From Strongylocentrotus droebachiensis (lineage: Eukaryota; Echinodermata; Echinoidea; Camarodonta; Strongylocentrotidae), in NCBI GenBank assembly GCA_035222895.1, contig JAVYIG010002354.1:190505-254504 (forward strand): a DNA stretch of 64,000 bases. Direction: 5' to 3'. The notes under the pieces were generated by a model, which saw only the letters and a program-made list of their open reading frames with translations, had not been told where the DNA came from and did no database searches. Positions 60,238 to 64,000 of this stretch are shown here, in pieces. Positions within the stretch are counted from its first letter, which is position 1; each line of letters starts with the position of its first letter. The position numbers were made by a program, and so were the translations under genes.

Positions 60238-60678
60238 TTACCTCTACGCCGAAGAAACAGCTATTTGTTCTTCAGGTTATGGTGTAAACTGTACAAAATC
60301 AAATACGAAGAGACATAAATGTTCTGAGCAAGGACTTTGGAAAATTGGAATGATCATTAATATAGACAAAACCAAAATTATTCTCTTTTTAAGCCTGAAA
60401 AATTCCAGAAGATTTACAAATAGCTATGGACGGCGAGACCCTTTAAGTACTTTGATGTAATGTTCGTTGATTATCTTGACTTGACCTTCCATGTAAGCAA
60501 CATAGTTTTAAGAATCTCACACTCTTTCACATCTATTCGAAAATTCGAAAAATCGAGCTTTCAAGAAAATTCAATTCAATTATATTATCCTTTTATGTAT
60601 CCAATTTATGGATCCTTAACAAAAAATAACATTATTAAGACTTCAAAGATGCCAAAATATATACGCCCCACATATTAA
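59967..60678 (+). pseudogene. LINE reverse transcriptase pseudogene
   Basis: Plus-strand pieces in shifting frames follow the order of a non-LTR retrotransposon reverse transcriptase: HDLLLTKLRYF (from 59967), GVVFKCLISYLTGRLQCV (from 60016), INEGVLHDFP, GVPQSSILGP (60113-60142), a segment like YVYDIYL, then LYAEETAICSSG at the catalytic box. KIGMIINIDKTKIILF comes next, then FDVMFVDYLDLTFHVSNIVL and ISHSFTSIRKF. The catalytic YADD is YAEE here (60245-60256), and a C-run plus (CA)n tract sits between the last two palm motifs. Frameshifts and stops show it is dead. The motif style fits the CR1/Jockey group, but the clade is uncertain. The frame at 60460-60678 is its C-terminal part. Confidence 0.88.
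60188..60235. repeat. Poly(C) and (CA)n inside the LINE pseudogene
   Basis: About 11 C residues, then CTCC and about 17 CA units (60202-60235). It lies between coding segments of the reverse transcriptase, so it arose or grew after insertion. Confidence 0.95.
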
Positions 60679-62248
60679 ATACCAATTATTTCACTTTCCA
60701 GTAAATTTACTTAAAGCTATAAAAATATAAATCAATCGAAACTAGACTAAATTTTAAACACATTTTTATATTCATAAATTATTAAATATACTTACACCTA
60801 CATAATTCATCTATTGTTCCTCTTTTCATTTGATTCTTAAGTTGTTATTTTCACTATTTGTTTAAGCTTCATGTATATTATATATACATATAATATCATA
60901 GCAGTGCTCCCTTGTGAAGCAGGCCCTATGTAGGACTGAATGGGAATACCATGCTCTTTTAAAGAATACATAATAAATATATAAATAATAAATACATTAT
61001 ACCGCTTCTTTTTTGTTATACGATCAGGTAAATCTATCTGATATACCGCATATTTAGCCCATGATTGTGCTGTACTCCCACTTGCATTGGCGTCCAGTAT
61101 TCTAAACTTACCTTCGGGTTTTTTTCCTTCTCTTAAAGTCTCTCTTTTTCGGCGAACTTCCGCCCACCGTTAGCGGTGTTTTTTCCCATCAATCATAGTG
61201 AGTCGGATGTGGAAATGAGCAGAAGAAGGGCATCTTACGGAAACAGTCTCAGACATTTCATTATTTTGCAAGACGGGGGTGGACGCGTTTGGCAAAGTCA
61301 ATGTTATTCTAGGAATGTCGCGTGCTTCTGTTGAGGGAAGATGATTACCTAAGAATGACGTAGACTCATCTCTTTTGGGCTCTGCTTTGCCCGACTTCCT
61401 GTGGAGAAATTTGTTGATATGATAATATATAAATGTATAAAGAAGTCATGGAATAGTATTTCCCGCCTGTTTCGTGTGCTACGTTTTAAGCAAGGTAATT
61501 AATAGGCGTATATAGAGTTGCTTTTTATTACGATGAGTATAAAAACATGTTTGAAATCGGGTTATTTGTATCAGCATTATCAAATCATAATCATTTTTAA
61601 TAGCATTACCGTCCTTAGAGTGATTCCATACTAGTTAAAGCAATATTACGATTATATCGTATATTTTCGCTAGTATGTTCCCTATATATCGGGCTACCTG
61701 AACCATCTTCCCAAAACTTTTCACAATGTTTACGCTTTCATTATGCAATGTAATACCGAACCCTCTTTGGATGTAACCATTTCAGAATTGAAGAAAAAGG
61801 AAACCTGTTCATGGTCTCGCTGATATCAAGCTGGGGGTGACCCTGGTAACAAAGTCAATGTCATTTAAAAGGAGAAACCAATTGCGATTTAAACGCCTGT
61901 CAAATTTGACGCGGTAATCTTTTTTTTTTGTTAGGGGGGGGGGGGGATTAATGACGCGATTGTAATACGTTCCACAATTTTGTTTCTCAAATGTATAAAA
62001 AAGAAATCAGTAAATATGTTGCGCACAGTTGCCCTTTTATTACTTTACACTTTAATTAAAGAAAACGGCCTATCGCTTCATAAATATGAACGAGCCTTTA
62101 GAGAGAAAATCGGTAAGTAAACATGACATAAAGTGATCTCGTTTTAACAATCCATTACCCCTTCCTATGAACACTAAATTATTAAGGTATTCGTTACGTT
62201 TCTCTGATTTTCTTTTCTGTTTCTCACATATTTATATCTATTCTACAG
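60679..62248. other. Unassigned DNA
   Basis: Contains a short palindromic ATGTATAT/ATATACAT word (about 60871-60889) and a T-run next to a G-run (61920-61947). No gene is recognised. Confidence 0.45.
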
Positions 62249-62455
62249 TATATATTTGATTACCATCTAACAAACAATGTCATCAAACAATTGAAACGAC
62301 CGAACGCTCGCTTGGTCCAATTTCTACCACAAGCACTTTCCCAATTTCAGTTGCTGCTATTATCAAAGCAAAAACAATCTATGTTCTCTATCTCCGATTC
62401 TTTACAATCAGTAGCTATCATCCAGGTGGCCATTCCGCCGGAACTCCTTTGCTAA
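62249..62455 (+). CDS. Possible terminal exon of an unrecognised gene
   Basis: A pyrimidine-rich stretch ends in TATTCTACAG (62239-62248), a good splice-acceptor shape. The next frame stays open for 68 codons (YIFDYHLTNN to AIPPELLC) and ends at TAA 62453-62455. Its composition is rich in Leu, Gln and Ser, and I recognise no family. Most of it is repeated in the tandem copy at 62635. The two base differences inside the frame give one silent change and one Ile/Val change, which is suggestive but too few to show selection. A chance open frame is quite possible. Confidence 0.2.
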   Translation, partial: YIFDYHLTNNVIKQLKRPNARLVQFLPQALSQFQLLLLSKQKQSMFSISDSLQSVAIIQVAIPPELLC

Positions 62456-62634
62456 AATGTTCTCATAACACAGTTTTTGAAAAGCCTGATTTGAAGAGAG
62501 CAATGTGATACTAGTTACAAGGTAAGATAGAAGGGGTGACCGCCATGCGCGGCGGGTGTACTTGTGGGATACAGTGAAAGGGCATTGCAGAAGGATTTTA
62601 ATATGAGGCTGCTCGGTCTGTTATGAAGTCTATG
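62285..62634. repeat. Tandem duplication, copy 1 (350 bp)
   Basis: Starts AAACAATTGAAACGACC and ends GAAGTCTATG. It is nearly identical to copy 2, with three substitutions seen by eye. It retains 19 bp (about 62511-62529) that copy 2 lacks, containing CAAGGTAAGAT, a perfect splice-donor-like word. Confidence 0.97.
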
Positions 62635-62964
62635 AAACAATTGAAACGACCGAACGCTCGCTTGGTCCAATTTCTACCACAAGCACTTTCCCAATTTCAG
62701 TTGCTGCTATTATCAAAGCAAAAACAATCTATGTTCTCTATCTCCGATTCTTTACAATCAGTAGCAATCATCCAGGTGGCCGTTCCGCCGGAACTCCTTT
62801 GCTAAAATGTTCTCATAACACAGTTTTTGAAAAGCCTGATTTGAAGAGAGCAATGTGATAGAAGGGGTGACCGCCATGCGCGGCGGGGGTACTTGTGGGA
62901 TACAGTGAAAGGGCATTGCAGAAGGATTTTAATATGAGGCTGCTCGGTCTGTTATGAAGTCTAT
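62635..62964. repeat. Tandem duplication, copy 2 (330 bp)
   Basis: Follows copy 1 directly. It lacks the 19 bp of copy 1, with GATA present on both sides of the missing piece in copy 1, as expected for a microhomology-mediated deletion. An open frame starting with ATG (62623-62805) begins in the last bases of copy 1 and crosses the junction, so it was created by the duplication. Confidence 0.97.
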
Positions 62965-62984
62965 TGGAGCTCTTCTCCCCCACC

Positions 62985-63112
62985 CCAATCTTTCCACCCC
63001 CCTCTCCCCCCCCCCCTCCCCTCTCTCTCTCTCTCCCTTTCCCTCCCTCCCTTTTTCTGTCACTCTTTCCCTTTTTCACTCTTTCCCTCTCTCTCTTTCC
63101 TACTCTCTATAG
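62985..63112. repeat. CT-rich low-complexity tract
   Basis: Runs of C, CCCT and (CT)n. Pro/Leu/Ser-rich plus and Gly/Glu/Arg-rich minus frames are translations of it. Confidence 0.9.
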
Positions 63113-63785
63113 ATATTTTGTATGCATTATAAACCCTCACACTCTCATTTCTCTCATTCTCTTTAGTCTCGCATTCAGATTTCAGAGGGATCTAGCCCCA
63201 GAACCCCCTGTAGAAAAAGAGATAAGTGTTTATATCTGGAAGAAAGGTGATTCCTCGCGTGTAAAACTGTCATCTTACCTGGAAATCGCCAGGTTTCAAG
63301 GTACGGTGTCGATGTCGCCTCTTAACCCATTCGTTATTTGCAATAAGATATAACGCATATCACATCACAATCTATACGCCCATGCACCGTGTGGGTGAGA
63401 GAGGACCTTCGGGAAAGCTATGTATTGATACGCTGATACTCTTGGCGTCGAGCCCCCAAGCAAACGGCTTGGCATGTTACAGAACCTACGTCGATTGATT
63501 GTTCCATCTCTGGCAGAGAGAGAAAGAGAGGGGGGCCTGGAGCTCAATGAAGGAGGGGCAAGGGGCGCAATTAACCCCTCTTGATAGATTTCCGACCCAG
63601 AAAATTAAAATGCTTTCACTGTCTAAACACACATAGAAAGGAAATTAAAGAGTGTGTGAGTCAATAATTGAAAGATGGCACATACAATCTTACCAAAATA
63701 TAGATACACTATTCCTAAATACTTTCTTCTCGAAATATCAACAGTCATTTTGGGGCGATAACGCCCCCCCCCCCTTCTGATAAGG
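63113..63785. other. Unassigned DNA
   Basis: Contains a small GAGA tract (about 63515-63531) and a C-run (63764-63775). No gene is recognised. Confidence 0.4.
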
Positions 63786-63799
63786 TCTTGATACGCCGC

Positions 63800-63801
<2 letters not shown>
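63786..63801. mobile_element. Possible hAT-like terminus
   Basis: CTTGATACGCCGCTG, read in reverse, starts CAGCGGCGTATC, a hAT-style end. It lies just after a C-run (63764-63775), the layout seen at 33283-33308. No partner end is visible. Confidence 0.3.

Positions 63802-63831
<30 letters not shown>
63802..63831. repeat. (GA)n microsatellite
   Basis: About 15 GA units, directly next to the possible hAT-like end. Confidence 0.95.
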
Positions 63832-63833
<2 letters not shown>

Positions 63834-64000
63834 GATTCTCCTATATGTTCCGGTGTTTTGTAATGATATTTGTGGTCTGGTTCACCGGTGCTTTTGAATA
63901 AGAATCACCCAAAAGTATGTTTCATACTACCCCTATACCTATTTAAAAAAAAAGAAAAAGTAAAAGCGGTTTGTGCTTGAGAGATGAAAAGGGTGTGACT
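63832..64000. other. Unassigned DNA to window end
   Basis: Nothing recognised. Confidence 0.4.

Noticed and set aside
62964..63353. 129-codon plus-strand frame
   Set aside because: The first half is a CT-rich low-complexity tract, and the rest has no family match or start context.

Overview
This window looks like intergenic or deep intronic DNA from an animal nuclear genome. The base composition is A/T-rich, and no open frame is long enough, or looks enough like a known family, to be called a host gene. Simple repeats are abundant, especially (GA/CT)n, (CA)n and (TA)n tracts and long runs of C or G. Decayed non-LTR retrotransposons, tRNA-derived SINEs and hAT-like fragments are scattered among them. 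The style of the SINE core, the CR1/Jockey/L2-like LINE remains and the hAT-like ends with CAG(G/T)GGCGGATC suggest a marine invertebrate deuterostome, most likely an echinoderm such as a sea urchin. That assignment is inference and could not be checked here.

Layout. 1-7 kb: mostly unassigned DNA with a CpG-rich block (about 1.69-2.13 kb), a possible E-box/TATA core promoter (about 4.84 kb) and compound microsatellites (5.5-5.7 kb). 7-10.2 kb: a retrotransposon cluster with a plus-strand SINE meeting the 3' end of a minus-strand LINE, a 262-bp-armed inverted repeat, a plus-strand LINE remnant and a minus-strand tRNA-like SINE head. 11-23 kb: large GAA and GA/CT tracts and otherwise featureless DNA. 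23.8-28 kb: small palindromes and a CpG/CCAAT-rich segment that could be a promoter. 31.4-35 kb: a 120-bp-armed, 99% identical inverted repeat, a hAT-like non-autonomous element carrying a decayed C2H2 zinc finger, and a second SINE. 40.9-44.7 kb: two degenerate tandem arrays (about 160 and 172 bp periods) and a 161-bp palindromic MITE. 47.3-47.6 kb: two perfect hairpins that abut exactly. 49-56 kb: purine minisatellite, a GC-richer block with hairpins, a third degenerate tandem array, a tandem pair of palindromic units and an L2-like LINE/SINE 3' tail. 60-64 kb: a LINE reverse-transcriptase pseudogene interrupted by a CA tract, a recent 350-bp tandem duplication, and further CT/GA tracts.

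No genes can be shown to work together here. The biology visible is genome turnover: retroposition, DNA-transposon decay, palindrome formation and microsatellite growth. The most unusual object is the exactly abutting double perfect hairpin at 47329-47591, which has the form of a covalently closed dumbbell DNA opened at one point. It is either a recent rearrangement or an assembly/library artefact. The inverted repeat at 31384-31833 and the duplicated exon-like segment at 62.2-63.0 kb come next.
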